Origin: Saccharibacillus nicotianae
GTDB taxonomy: Bacteria > Bacillota > Bacilli > Paenibacillales > Paenibacillaceae
Reading direction: 5' to 3'
Assembly: GCF_042681745.1 (NCBI RefSeq)
Contig: NZ_JBHUGF010000011.1
Location: 620,001-684,000 of the forward strand
Length of the DNA stretch: 64,000 bases
A program made the translations under genes and the position numbers. Shown here piece by piece: positions 52,837 to 62,759 of this stretch; the stretch's first letter is position 1; each line of letters starts with the position of its first letter. The notes below the pieces were generated by a model. It did no database searches. It was not told the origin of the DNA and saw only the letters and a program-made list of their open reading frames with translations.

Positions 52837-54864
52837 GTGGTTCAGAAATGGCAGCATTGGAATAATTCTTCTGTGAAATGGTTATGGATATTGGTGATTA
52901 TTGGTTTGGTAGCTTCATTGCCGATTGCTTTTGATCGTACCAAAACCGAGTCAACGTCCAAAAATGTGGAGTTTGTTTTTAATTATCGTAATCTAATCGA
53001 TATTGCATCGTATCAGCCTCATCCCCAGGATTATATCAAGCAACAGCTTCAATTGCTTAAGGATGCAGGCGTAGGTTCTGTAGCTGTATACCAAAGTAAT
53101 TTAAGTGAATTGCAAAAGTCGCAACGTCTTAATGTGTATAATTCTGTGGATGTGGCTAATCTCCAAAATCAGGTGATTCCACAAAATGAAAATTTTACAT
53201 ATGTCCAATTTACAAGTGAAGAAAATGCACAATTGTTAGAGCCAGTTCTTCAGCGTGTATACAATTCATTGGGCATTGCTGTTGTACCCTGGAGCTTTAA
53301 AGGACTACCCGGTGTTATTATTCAGACTTCTACGGATGAAGCTGGACTAAAACCACTTGATCCTGATCCGATTACAATGCGGATGCTTCATAATATGGGG
53401 TTCCAGATTGTTCCTCGTCTTAACGATTCGTTACCATATGACCAAACGCGTATGAATGGATTGCTAAGTCAATTTTCTGAGTATGGTGTCAAAACGATTC
53501 TTTTTGATGGTGAATCTGTTACTGGTTTTAATGACGATATTGAGAAGAAAAGTATCGCTAACTTTGCTGCATTGTTAAATCAATATCATATGGGGATTGC
53601 AGCGATTGAGAACTTGAAAAAACCACAAACTGGTTTTAGTAAATTAGCGTACCTTATGCATTATAATGTGGTTCGTTTGTATTCCCTAAGCGAATCTGAT
53701 TCTAAGCTTGATCCGTATACAGTAGCTGATCGTTTTGCTTTAGCTGCAAAAGATCGTAATATTCGGATGATGTATATCAATTTGGCAGTATCTCGTGATA
53801 CCGCTAAAGCTCAAATGACCAATTCTATTGACAATGTAATTAAAAGTTTACAAACAGAAGGACAGGCTATTCAAAATATCGAAAGTCATGGTTTCAAAAT
53901 TGGCCCTGCTTCCGCTATGGATGTCAGTCATTCTGCTTTCAACAAATACTTTAAATTAATTGTATTAATTGGAGCTATTGCATATATCGCTTTGTTAGTT
54001 TCTTATTTTGTACGTCGTTTAACATTGATTGTATTTGTGCTTGGACTGATCGGTAGTGCAGGGCTGATCCTTATTCATCAGGCACTTATTTTAGAGCAAG
54101 GTATTGCTTTGCTTGCGGCTATTAGTGCACCGACGATTGCGATGATCTATGCTGTACGTAAAGTGGATCGCTTGTACGAAACAAGACATCAATTATCAGT
54201 AAGTCAACGTGTGATCCAAGCGGTTATCTTATTTATTCGTACATCGCTGTGGTCATTAACAGGAGCACTCTTTATTATTGGGCTTCTGAATGATATTACG
54301 TATCAACTGGTGATTAACCAATTCCGCGGAGTAAGCTTACTACACTTTGCACCTATTGCTTTGATCGCAATATATATCGCTTTTTATCGAGGTAAGCAAA
54401 GTTTTGGTATAGGTGGTATTCGCAAAGTATTAACAACGCCTATTACATTAACCTGGATTATTGTATTGGGGATTGTAGGAATCGTAGGCATGTATTATCT
54501 TTCTCGTACCGGTAATGCAGGAACAGTTACACCGCTTGAAATGCATTTCCGTAATGCACTAGAAAGCTTGCTAGGGGTTCGTCCACGTAATAAAGAATTC
54601 TTAATGGCTCATCCATTATTTATTTTAGGTGTCTTTATTGCAGCGAAGTATCGTCATGCGATTTACATTATGATTATTGCTTGTATCGGTCAATTATCAA
54701 TGGTTGATACATTTGCTCATATTCATTCGCCTGTTCATATTTCATTGATTCGTGGGTTACTTGGAATGGGACTTGGTTTGATTCTTGGATTGGTGGCTGT
54801 GATCGTATGGCAAATCCTTGAAAGGTGTTGGAAAAAATGGCTACCGCTTCTGCGAAAATCGTAA
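52837..54864 (+). CDS. DUF5693 family membrane protein
   Basis: 675 aa. One N-terminal helix (WLWILVIIGLVASLPIAF), an extracytoplasmic domain of about 330 residues (45-370), then about eight to nine membrane helices. It fits DUF5693, which is found next to csaB in Paenibacillaceae; function not known, but location suggests assembly, export or modification of the pyruvylated cell-wall polymer. GTG start with AAGGAGGT. The csaB start codon lies 28 nt inside its 3' end. Confidence 0.8.
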   Translation: MVQKWQHWNNSSVKWLWILVIIGLVASLPIAFDRTKTESTSKNVEFVFNYRNLIDIASYQPHPQDYIKQQLQLLKDAGVGSVAVYQSNLSELQKSQRLNVYNSVDVANLQNQVIPQNENFTYVQFTSEENAQLLEPVLQRVYNSLGIAVVPWSFKGLPGVIIQTSTDEAGLKPLDPDPITMRMLHNMGFQIVPRLNDSLPYDQTRMNGLLSQFSEYGVKTILFDGESVTGFNDDIEKKSIANFAALLNQYHMGIAAIENLKKPQTGFSKLAYLMHYNVVRLYSLSESDSKLDPYTVADRFALAAKDRNIRMMYINLAVSRDTAKAQMTNSIDNVIKSLQTEGQAIQNIESHGFKIGPASAMDVSHSAFNKYFKLIVLIGAIAYIALLVSYFVRRLTLIVFVLGLIGSAGLILIHQALILEQGIALLAAISAPTIAMIYAVRKVDRLYETRHQLSVSQRVIQAVILFIRTSLWSLTGALFIIGLLNDITYQLVINQFRGVSLLHFAPIALIAIYIAFYRGKQSFGIGGIRKVLTTPITLTWIIVLGIVGIVGMYYLSRTGNAGTVTPLEMHFRNALESLLGVRPRNKEFLMAHPLFILGVFIAAKYRHAIYIMIIACIGQLSMVDTFAHIHSPVHISLIRGLLGMGLGLILGLVAVIVWQILERCWKKWLPLLRKS

Positions 54865-55988
54865 TCTCTGGATACTATGGATTCCGCAATAGTGGAGACG
54901 AAGCGGTATTGAAATCGATTTTGAATTCACTGGAAGATCAGGGTAAACAGCAAGGTATTCATATCGAGCCTATCGTATTGTCAGGTGATCCTGAATGGAC
55001 TTCTAAAATGTACGGAGTACGTTCTGTGGGACGGTTGAAGATTCGCGAAATTCGCCAACTGCTCAAAGAAAGTGATGGTCTGATTAGTGGCGGAGGCAGT
55101 CTTCTTCAAGATTCTACAGGGATCATGACGATTCCTTATTATCTTGGTATTGTTCGTATCGCTCACTGGTTACGTAAGCCTGTCTTTATTTACGCACAAG
55201 GCGTAGGGCCGGTACAAAAGAAATTCTTTTTTTCTTGGATCAGAAATAGCTTCAAAAAAAGTGCTTATGTATCTGTACGAGATCAAGAATCTGCTTTGTT
55301 ACTAGAAAAAATGGGACTTTCCCGTTCCAAAATTGAAGTTGTAGCCGACCCTGTAATGGGATTACCGTTACCTGTGAAGCAAGAACCGATTCATATTAAT
55401 CCTTTGAATAATGTGACAGAAGCGAATATTGATTCGCTTCCTGTTGTCGGGATATCAGTTCGTTTTTGGGATAAGCAACGTCGTGAATTGGATGGAATAG
55501 CAGACGGTTTGCGTTTACTTAGTCAAGAATTACCTGTGCATCTTCGGTTTTTACCTTTTCATTTACCTGAAGATGAACAAGCTTCTCAATATGTAATCGA
55601 TCGTATTGGTGATATCAGTGAACATGGAAGTGTGATCAGTAGCGCTGAACAAGTAACAGACCCACAACAAATGCTAGTGGAAGTTAGCCGCTGTCATGCT
55701 ATTATAGGTATGAGACTGCACAGTCTAATCTATGCAGCATCTCAATCAGTACCTTTAATCGGAATATCATATGATCCCAAAATCGATCAATTTCTAAATC
55801 GATTGCAGATTCAAGCGACAGGAACCAGTACCAAAGTAGAACCGTTACGATTAGCACAAGAAACGAAAGTATTGCTAGATGATCAAGAAGGATGGCGCAC
55901 AAGCAAAGCTTCTTTAATCGAATCACTCAAACAAGATGCTGCTAGCCCTGCCCGTTTTATTGTTCATTATTATTTAGCGCAAAGGTGA
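54837..55988 (+). CDS. csaB: Polysaccharide pyruvyl transferase CsaB
   Basis: Adds ketal-pyruvate from PEP to the secondary cell-wall polymer; pyruvylation creates the ligand of SLH domains. About 383 aa. Family features: GYYGFRNSGDEAVLKSI at the N-terminus, SGGGSLLQDSTG, IYAQGVGPVQKKF, VSVRDQESALLLEKMG and GMRLHSLIYAASQSVPLIGISYDPK. The ATG at 54837 lies nine bases after AAAGGTG; a GTG at 54825 is less likely. Genes for tagA, tagO and two surface proteins follow. Confidence 0.93.
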   Translation: MATASAKIVISGYYGFRNSGDEAVLKSILNSLEDQGKQQGIHIEPIVLSGDPEWTSKMYGVRSVGRLKIREIRQLLKESDGLISGGGSLLQDSTGIMTIPYYLGIVRIAHWLRKPVFIYAQGVGPVQKKFFFSWIRNSFKKSAYVSVRDQESALLLEKMGLSRSKIEVVADPVMGLPLPVKQEPIHINPLNNVTEANIDSLPVVGISVRFWDKQRRELDGIADGLRLLSQELPVHLRFLPFHLPEDEQASQYVIDRIGDISEHGSVISSAEQVTDPQQMLVEVSRCHAIIGMRLHSLIYAASQSVPLIGISYDPKIDQFLNRLQIQATGTSTKVEPLRLAQETKVLLDDQEGWRTSKASLIESLKQDAASPARFIVHYYLAQR

Positions 55989-55994
55989 TATATA

Positions 55995-56753
55995 ATGAAA
56001 GAATGGAATACTATACCGACTGTTCCGATCTACGGGTTACAAGTATCCAAAATGAATATGGATGATACTGTTGAATACCTGGAACAAAGTATCAAAAAGG
56101 GTAAACCGCAACAGATCATTACAGCGAATCCAATCATGATTATGACAGCTCTCGAACAACCTGCTTATATGCAAGTGATGAAACATGCAGAATTATTGGT
56201 TCCAGATGGTGCAGGGCTAGTATGGGCAGCTTCAACTTGTGGTCAACCTGTAGCTGAACGTGTCGCAGGATATGATTTATTGCATCGATTAATGGATAGA
56301 GGTCAGTCACTTCAATGGAAAGTATATTTACTGGGTTCCACTCCTGAAGTGATTCAGGCGACAGCTACCCGGTTAAAAAGTTTATATCCACATACTGCGA
56401 TTGTTGGATATCGTGATGGTTTTTTTGGCCCCGATCAAGATGCAGAAATTATTGCAGAAATTCGTCGTCTTTCACCTGACCTTTTGTTTGTGGCAAGAGG
56501 AGCAGATACGCAAGAACCGTGGATTGGTACATACAAGCAAGAATTGGGTGTTCCGATCATTATGGGCGTAGGAGGAAGCTTTGATGTGATCTCCGGTAAG
56601 ACCAAACGTGCACCAAAATTATTTCAAAAATTGCGTTTAGAATGGTTTTATCGCCTGCTGAAAGAGCCTACTCGTTACAAAAGAATGCTTGCGCTTCCGA
56701 AATTCGCATTAAAAGTGCTAAAGGACAAGGAAAACGTAGTAAAAGTTCAATAA
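55995..56753 (+). CDS. tagA: WecG/TagA-family ManNAc transferase
   Basis: Transfers ManNAc from UDP-ManNAc to undecaprenyl-PP-GlcNAc (GT26 family), 252 aa. Motifs: ITANPIMIM with the catalytic-region asparagine, VPDGAGLVWA with the catalytic aspartate, and GVGGSFDVISGKTKRAPKL. The usual G-x-P-x-Q-E stretch reads GADTQEPWI here. The C-terminal EWFYRLLKEPTRYKRML is the membrane-association appendage. Six bases after csaB. Uses the product of mnaA and the lipid made by tagO. Confidence 0.92.
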   Translation: MKEWNTIPTVPIYGLQVSKMNMDDTVEYLEQSIKKGKPQQIITANPIMIMTALEQPAYMQVMKHAELLVPDGAGLVWAASTCGQPVAERVAGYDLLHRLMDRGQSLQWKVYLLGSTPEVIQATATRLKSLYPHTAIVGYRDGFFGPDQDAEIIAEIRRLSPDLLFVARGADTQEPWIGTYKQELGVPIIMGVGGSFDVISGKTKRAPKLFQKLRLEWFYRLLKEPTRYKRMLALPKFALKVLKDKENVVKVQ

Positions 56754-56801
56754 ATAGATGGAATTTAGATGAATATCGCTTAAAATGTGCTTAAAAGCAG
56801 T

Positions 56802-56830
56802 TTGGTGTTTAATTTCGAACGGAGTATAAT
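56802..56830 (+). promoter_or_regulatory. Candidate promoter of tagO
   Basis: TTGGTG (56802-56807), 17-bp spacer, TATAAT (56825-56830), upstream of tagO in the 113-nt gap after tagA. Confidence 0.6.
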
Positions 56831-56866
56831 TGGCTCCGTGAGATAAATTGGGGGTCGAAAAGCAAA

Positions 56867-57994
56867 ATGTTAATCATTTTTATTCTCGGATTTGTTCTGG
56901 CGCTGGCATTAGCACTGGTTCTAACGCCGCTCGTCAAAAAGTTTGCAATTCGAATCGGAGCCGTAGATGTTCCTAATGCCCGTAAAGTGCATACGAGAAT
57001 CATGCCAAGGCTTGGCGGACTGGGGATTTATTTAGCATTTACGATTGCTTTTGTTGCTGTCCTTCCGTTTTTGCCATTTGATCTACCTGCACGCGATGCT
57101 AATTTTATGAAAGCATTTTTTACAGCCGGTTCAATCATCGTATTGATCGGTGTACTGGATGACCGTTTTGAATTATCAGCTCGTGTTAAATTGTTAGGTC
57201 AAATTATCGCTGCATGTACAGTAGTATTCGGATATGGAATTAAAGTCGATTTTGTCAATATTCCTTTTCAAGATTCATACTCTTCACTTGAAAACTGGAT
57301 TGCTATTCCTTTAACGATCTTCTGGATCGTAGGTGTAACCAACGCAATCAACTTGATTGACGGTTTGGATGGATTAGCAGCAGGCGTATCTGCTATTGCA
57401 ATTGGTAGTATTTTTACAATGTCATTGATTATGGGTAACTACCCTGTAGCGCTTTTATGTTTACTTCTGTTAGGAGCGATTGTTGGATTCCTTTATTTTA
57501 ACTTTCATCCAGCCAAAATCTTTATGGGTGATACAGGATCATTGTTCCTAGGTTTCAGTCTTGCGATGTTATCCTTACTTGGATTTAAACAAATCGCAGT
57601 TGTTTCTTTTATTACTCCTTTGATCATTATCGGTGTACCATTGTCTGATACCTTCTTCGCGATTATCCGCCGTTGGGTACATAAGAAGCCGATTTTTGCA
57701 CCAGACAAAGGTCATTTGCATCATTGTCTACGTGAACTCGGATTAAGTCATCGTCAGACGGTACTGTTGATTTATGGAATTGCTGCTTTCTTCGGTGTAT
57801 TGGCAATTATCCAATCATCCGCTGCAATCAATGAAGCCAACTGGGTTACATTCTTAGTGATTTGTGTCATGATGTTTGTTCTTCAAATTGGAGCAGAGCT
57901 GATTGGTTTAGTAGGCAAAACAAAACGTCCACTTCTTGGACTCATTGCTCGCTTACGGATCAAACCGGATCCAACACGTGGAAGTAAGCCTTAA
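56867..57994 (+). CDS. tagO: Undecaprenyl-phosphate GlcNAc-1-phosphate transferase
   Basis: First membrane step of wall-polymer synthesis: GlcNAc-1-P onto undecaprenyl phosphate. WecA/MraY superfamily, 375 aa, about ten to eleven helices. Motifs: VDVPNARKVHTRIMPRLGG, VLDDRFELSA (Mg aspartates), NAINLIDGLDGLAAG, and the HLHHCLRELG cytoplasmic loop. Terminator downstream. Confidence 0.93.
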   Translation: MLIIFILGFVLALALALVLTPLVKKFAIRIGAVDVPNARKVHTRIMPRLGGLGIYLAFTIAFVAVLPFLPFDLPARDANFMKAFFTAGSIIVLIGVLDDRFELSARVKLLGQIIAACTVVFGYGIKVDFVNIPFQDSYSSLENWIAIPLTIFWIVGVTNAINLIDGLDGLAAGVSAIAIGSIFTMSLIMGNYPVALLCLLLLGAIVGFLYFNFHPAKIFMGDTGSLFLGFSLAMLSLLGFKQIAVVSFITPLIIIGVPLSDTFFAIIRRWVHKKPIFAPDKGHLHHCLRELGLSHRQTVLLIYGIAAFFGVLAIIQSSAAINEANWVTFLVICVMMFVLQIGAELIGLVGKTKRPLLGLIARLRIKPDPTRGSKP

Positions 57995-58073
57995 ATGAAC
58001 ATCAAGTAAGAAAAATAATATAAATGATGAATCGGTTGTAGATCGTTTGATAGCAAAGGATCTCAGCGATATC

Positions 58074-58109
58074 CAAACCTCTCTTTCTATAGAAAGAGAG
58101 GTTTTTTTG
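58074..58109 (+). terminator. Terminator after tagO
   Basis: AAACCTCTCTTTCT pairs with its perfect complement AGAAAGAGAGGTTT across a TATA centre, then TTTTTTT. One of the strongest hairpins in the window. Confidence 0.9.
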
Positions 58110-58228
58110 TATCGATTTCTCTGAACTTATTAAAATATATCTGTAGGATGCCGATAAAAAGGGTAGACAGGTTATGCCCGCCATTAGTGAGTTGGAGCAG
58201 CGACCGAAATCAAAGGAGGAACATCATT

Positions 58229-61200
58229 TTGAAGAAAATACTATCGATGCTTATGGCGGTAGTTCTTATTGTAAGTAGTCTACCCCCAGGTTTAGGTGCG
58301 AAGTCAGCCGAAGCTGCGACAGGAAGCTTTTTTATTTTCCCTAATGAGCAGTACGATATTGGAACACCAAAAATTGCTAATAGTGACAAACTTACCGTAA
58401 CGGGTAGCTATAGTAATATCAATGCGAACTCGATCAGTTATGATGTAGAGCAAATTTCTAAAAATGGTGATGCTGTTACAGTAATCAAATCTAATAAAGG
58501 ATTAACTGGAAATATTAATGCTAGTACTTCTGGTGGTTCAAGCTTAACAATTTCTGATATTCCTTTATATGCAGGGTTAAACCGTATTACTTTCAAAGCG
58601 ACACAAGGTGTTGCTTCACAAGTAGCCGAATCTATTTATGTAGAATATCGCGATGGTCCAACTATCTATAATCTGAATGCTACATTAGATAACGATACAG
58701 TAGCATTAAAAGAAAATTCTTCTGTTGTGTTAACAGCTGCCAAAGGCGGAATCAACGATGGACAGCAAACAGCAAATATGTCTTTGAGTGGTTCTGCACC
58801 GAATGCTGCTAAAGTTACTGTTTTGGTAAATGGCGGTAATAGTAGAACTTCTCTTGTATCAAGTTCAAATAATTATCAATTTACAGTAGCTCCTATAGCT
58901 TTGAAACTTGGTAAAAATATTTTAACGATTCAAGCGATCAATGGAACACAAGTACTCGAAACAACACGTGAAGTAACATTTTATAATGGATTAACTACTT
59001 TCTATGATACGTATGCGCAAAGTGGAAGTTTGACTTCTGCGGATCTTTCGACATTCCCGGATTTCACAGTTTCTGATAATAAATTTGCAGTTACAGGTAA
59101 AATCGTTGTTCCTTTGACTAACAATACGCGTCCTGCAAATTTCACAGATTATATTTCATACACCTTTAGTGGTACAGCTATACCAAGTACAGTAACTTCA
59201 GGTCAATATACAGGAACAGTAACACCAACTGTTATTGAAGATGAAAGTACTTCTGCGTATGTAACATTAGCGTATACCATTCCGCAAGATAATAGTCGTA
59301 CGTTTGATTATGATAAAGGAATTAACTTATCTGTTCTAGCTAAAGGAGATTCAAGTAAAGGACTTGGTTTAACTTTACGTAATAGTACAGCAGCATATAT
59401 TTCGAAAGTAAACTATTTATCTGGATATACAGCTAATACAAGTGATGCTTCTGCTAAAGCAATGATCGGAACAGCATTAGATGGAGCGAATATTTTCTCT
59501 TTACCAACAGCTTTAGAAGTATTAGTAGTAAACGGAGACGCTAATACAACACTTAGCATTAGTAAAATTGTAGATAGCAATGGTAAAGCAGCGACTGCAA
59601 GCGATGCTTCATATACACTTATTGATTCATCTCCTGTCAGTGGAAGTGCTGTACCTACGCAAAGATTGCTTTACAAACTTACCAAACTTCCAATCAGTGG
59701 AACGCAAACATTAACTTTTAAAGCAACTAAAGGTGGAGTAGATACACCAGAAGTATCAGCAAAAGTGAATGTACTGTTTGGACCATATGCTAACTTCAAT
59801 AAAGCATACGATGGTATGGTTATTCAGAATAGTCAGAACGTTGCTGGCTCTGACGTGCGAATTATTACGAATACGTTAGATGATTTTTCTGGTAAATTGC
59901 AGAATGTAACAAATCAATCAGATATTCGTTACGCAGATGATGGAGCAAATAAACAAACTGTATTTTTCTATGTGAATAATACAATTATTCCGCTCGTTCC
60001 TGTAGATAGCAAAAACTCAAATGATACAAACTTTGAAATTCCTACTAGTGCTGTCTCTAAAGCATACAATGCACTCTTCTCAGGAGAGAATACGGTCAAA
60101 ATTGTATTCAAAACAAACCAAACCTCTTATGAGAATGCGATCAAAATTAATCTAGTGCCTACAGATGTACCTGTGATTCCTGTAGATACTACATTAGGTG
60201 TTTTCCCATTCAAATATTCAGGTGGTAGTGATGCTATCCCAACAGCTAAAGATGCAGATTTCATCATGAATGGAACAGCGTATACAACTAAACAAAAACA
60301 GTTCAATATTTATGGTACATTTGATTTTGTAGATTTAGGTACTAACAAGTCTAGTGTAGAAAGTGTACTTGCTGGTGATAAGTCGCTTACTAAATCAAAT
60401 TATATTTTAAAAGTTCAAAAATCGGATGGAACTACTGTCGGAACATGGACACTTGAAGATAAATTTACTTCAACTACTAATGATGCATTTAACACATCGG
60501 GTAAAGACAGTGGACTAAGTGTTTTTTATGATTACAGCAAACAATCTTTTGCTTTTATCATTAGAAATCAAACAGTTGCAGAAGATGGAAGCCCAATTGT
60601 ATATAACTTTACTGTATATAATACAGGCACAGGCGGACCTAGCTCCTCTGCACGTATGGAAATCAGTAAACAAACAGACTCTTATCAAATTGTAAGACCA
60701 CTGGAAGCAGAAAAATTAACAAACAGCAACTTTATCGATGTAGTTGTTAACTCTAAAAATGCAACTTCTGTTGTAATCAATAAAGAAACTGCTGTTAAAG
60801 CTCCTTACTTTACAGATCCTAATAGTACAACTAATCCTGAGTATCCAGATGCTTATCTTGTTACGGTTCGGGATTTGAAACCTAACAAGGATACTAAGAT
60901 TCCGATTATTGTTACTATTAATGGCGAGCAAGTAAAAACAGATATTACTGTTAAATATGTACCTACAAATATTCCAGGTGCAGAATTTATGCAGGATATG
61001 AAGACTTCTGCTAAAGTCTTTGAAGGTGACTTGAATTTGAAATTTCCATCTGGAACTAACCTTATCCGTCGTGATATCGGTACAAGTGCTGATGACAAAT
61101 TGAAAAATGAAGTATTCTCTGGGCATAGCCTTCTATTTGGAATTGGTAATAGTCAAGATGGAGTTATTGATCGTTATAACTTTGAGTCTATTCCAACAAA

Positions 61201-62248
61201 CATGGATGCTAAATTTAAAGTAGGTCAACAAATTTTCGTAAGTCAATTTAATAATCACTTTGTGAAAAGTAGTCCTGTGTATTGGATTGATCCAGGTTTA
61301 GCTGATGATATTACAACAACAGCTTACGATCCTACTAAATTAGGACAGAATCCTTATCAAGCTTCTAACTCTAAAATCCCGAGTTTCTACGAGCGTAATC
61401 CGCAAAACGAATTGGTTCCATCGAAGCGCGGAACATTAACATTGTCTTATTCTGATAATGTAGCTGAAGATGCTGGTAAAGCAATCACTGTATTCTTCTT
61501 TGACCGCTCACTTGGTAATAGTACAGGTCAGTGGGAAAATTTAGGTGGGGTAGTCAACGCGAAGAGCCATACTGTAACTGTACCGTTTGACCGGTTTGGT
61601 TATTATGTTGTTGCCAAATTAAGTTACTCGTATACAGATATTGTTCAACATGATTATGCAAGAGACTACATGGAAGCTTTATTTGCCAAAGGTATTATGA
61701 AAGCTGTAGATCCAGATACTTCTTTTGGAGCAGATCAATATATCACTCGTGGTGAATTTACTCGTGCTATTGTCAAAGCAAAACAAATGCCATTTGATTA
61801 CCAAGGTACCAAACACTTTATTGATGTAAGTAGCAGCGATAGTAATATTGCAGAAAATGCACTATACGATTATCGTTATATTGAAACAGCAGCTCGTGCA
61901 GGCTTTGTACGTGGTACTCAGCCACAAGTATTTAGTCCTGGAGATAGTATTAGCCGTCAGGACGCAGCTGTAATTATCGCCAAAGCACTCAATCTAAAAA
62001 TGGATACAGATCAAACGAAGATTGATGCAGGTCTACAAAAAATCTTTAAAGATGCTACATCTGTGGATCGTTATGCTAGAGCAGCTGTATTAGCTGTAGC
62101 TAAAAAAGGATTTATTAATGGTTCTGCTATTGATGGGGATTCTAAAAAAGGATTCAACTATTCTCCTACTGCAAAAATGCTACGTTCCGATACAGCAGTT
62201 ATTTTAGCCAAAGTAATGATCAGTGATAAAAAACTTCCTAAAATGTAA
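58229..62248 (+). CDS. Large SLH-domain surface protein
   Basis: 1,339-aa exported protein. Signal peptide KKILSMLMAVVLIVSSLPPG with cleavage near SAEAA-T (about residue 30). A long beta-rich, Ser/Thr/Asn-rich extracellular part (about 30-1130), probably Ig-like or fibronectin-like modules, follows. The last 200 residues are three SLH modules (marked by FADVxx-like HFIDVSSSDSNIAENA, ITRGEFTRAIVKA, ISRQDAAVIIAKAL, LRSDTAVILAKVM), which bind pyruvylated wall polymer. AAAGGAGG is nine bases before a TTG at 58229; the open frame to 58148 has no ribosome binding site. Its place behind csaB-tagA-tagO fits. Confidence 0.92.
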   Translation: MKKILSMLMAVVLIVSSLPPGLGAKSAEAATGSFFIFPNEQYDIGTPKIANSDKLTVTGSYSNINANSISYDVEQISKNGDAVTVIKSNKGLTGNINASTSGGSSLTISDIPLYAGLNRITFKATQGVASQVAESIYVEYRDGPTIYNLNATLDNDTVALKENSSVVLTAAKGGINDGQQTANMSLSGSAPNAAKVTVLVNGGNSRTSLVSSSNNYQFTVAPIALKLGKNILTIQAINGTQVLETTREVTFYNGLTTFYDTYAQSGSLTSADLSTFPDFTVSDNKFAVTGKIVVPLTNNTRPANFTDYISYTFSGTAIPSTVTSGQYTGTVTPTVIEDESTSAYVTLAYTIPQDNSRTFDYDKGINLSVLAKGDSSKGLGLTLRNSTAAYISKVNYLSGYTANTSDASAKAMIGTALDGANIFSLPTALEVLVVNGDANTTLSISKIVDSNGKAATASDASYTLIDSSPVSGSAVPTQRLLYKLTKLPISGTQTLTFKATKGGVDTPEVSAKVNVLFGPYANFNKAYDGMVIQNSQNVAGSDVRIITNTLDDFSGKLQNVTNQSDIRYADDGANKQTVFFYVNNTIIPLVPVDSKNSNDTNFEIPTSAVSKAYNALFSGENTVKIVFKTNQTSYENAIKINLVPTDVPVIPVDTTLGVFPFKYSGGSDAIPTAKDADFIMNGTAYTTKQKQFNIYGTFDFVDLGTNKSSVESVLAGDKSLTKSNYILKVQKSDGTTVGTWTLEDKFTSTTNDAFNTSGKDSGLSVFYDYSKQSFAFIIRNQTVAEDGSPIVYNFTVYNTGTGGPSSSARMEISKQTDSYQIVRPLEAEKLTNSNFIDVVVNSKNATSVVINKETAVKAPYFTDPNSTTNPEYPDAYLVTVRDLKPNKDTKIPIIVTINGEQVKTDITVKYVPTNIPGAEFMQDMKTSAKVFEGDLNLKFPSGTNLIRRDIGTSADDKLKNEVFSGHSLLFGIGNSQDGVIDRYNFESIPTNMDAKFKVGQQIFVSQFNNHFVKSSPVYWIDPGLADDITTTAYDPTKLGQNPYQASNSKIPSFYERNPQNELVPSKRGTLTLSYSDNVAEDAGKAITVFFFDRSLGNSTGQWENLGGVVNAKSHTVTVPFDRFGYYVVAKLSYSYTDIVQHDYARDYMEALFAKGIMKAVDPDTSFGADQYITRGEFTRAIVKAKQMPFDYQGTKHFIDVSSSDSNIAENALYDYRYIETAARAGFVRGTQPQVFSPGDSISRQDAAVIIAKALNLKMDTDQTKIDAGLQKIFKDATSVDRYARAAVLAVAKKGFINGSAIDGDSKKGFNYSPTAKMLRSDTAVILAKVMISDKKLPKM

Positions 62249-62258
62249 TTTGTTACTA

Positions 62259-62292
62259 GAGAGGGCTCTGTTAAGAGCTCTCTTTTTTTGTC
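62259..62292 (+). terminator. Terminator after the SLH gene
   Basis: AGAGAG-GGCTCT, loop GTTA, AGAGC-TCTCT (one bulge), followed by TTTTTTT. Confidence 0.8.
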
Positions 62293-62759
62293 TATAAAAA
62301 TAATTGTGATAAGAGTGGTTTAAATAGGTTAAAACGTGTTTAGTAGTAATATAGTTACGAAAAAGTATTGTAGGCAAAACTGGCATATCTTCTCAAAGTG
62401 TAGTATGATAATCAAGGCTCTGTTTCGCGATATAATATATGTCGCAAAAAAAACAGAAAACTTTTTTTGAAAAACCGCAACTTTTTGAAGAAACCTGCGT
62501 CTACATATATGAACCCGATAAAACAAGGCAACATAATTGCTGACAGGTTATTAAATTGAGATTAACTTTTGGAATGTTTAGTCGATCTCAATGTGAAAAA
62601 ATGTCTTTACGGCATCATTGACGCAATGTATAATAACTTCTGTGCACTGCGGTTTTTCGATTGACAAATATTCCGGTTACGATTTTCTGTGATTTTGTCA
62701 CAGATATCATCATACAAAAAGGGATTTGCTTTAAACTCGGAGAGGGGGTGTAACGACTG
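62293..62759 (+). promoter_or_regulatory. Long promoter/leader region of the S-layer gene
   Basis: About 470 bp without a gene. It has several promoter-like elements: a TATAAT at 62431-62436 inside a near-palindrome (GCGATATA...TGTCGC, 62427-62445), TTTACG-N17-TATAAT at 62606-62634, and a consensus TTGACA at 62661-62666 without a good -10. Inverted repeats TTGAGAT/ATCTCAA (62556-62562, 62585-62591) and the hairpin CTGTGA/TCACAG (62687-62692, 62698-62703) lie between. Multiple promoters and a long structured leader are usual for highly expressed S-layer genes. Confidence 0.55.

Noticed and set aside
62688..62702. TGTGA...TCACA in the S-layer leader as an Fnr/Crp site
   Set aside because: Spacer of five instead of six; better read as an RNA hairpin.
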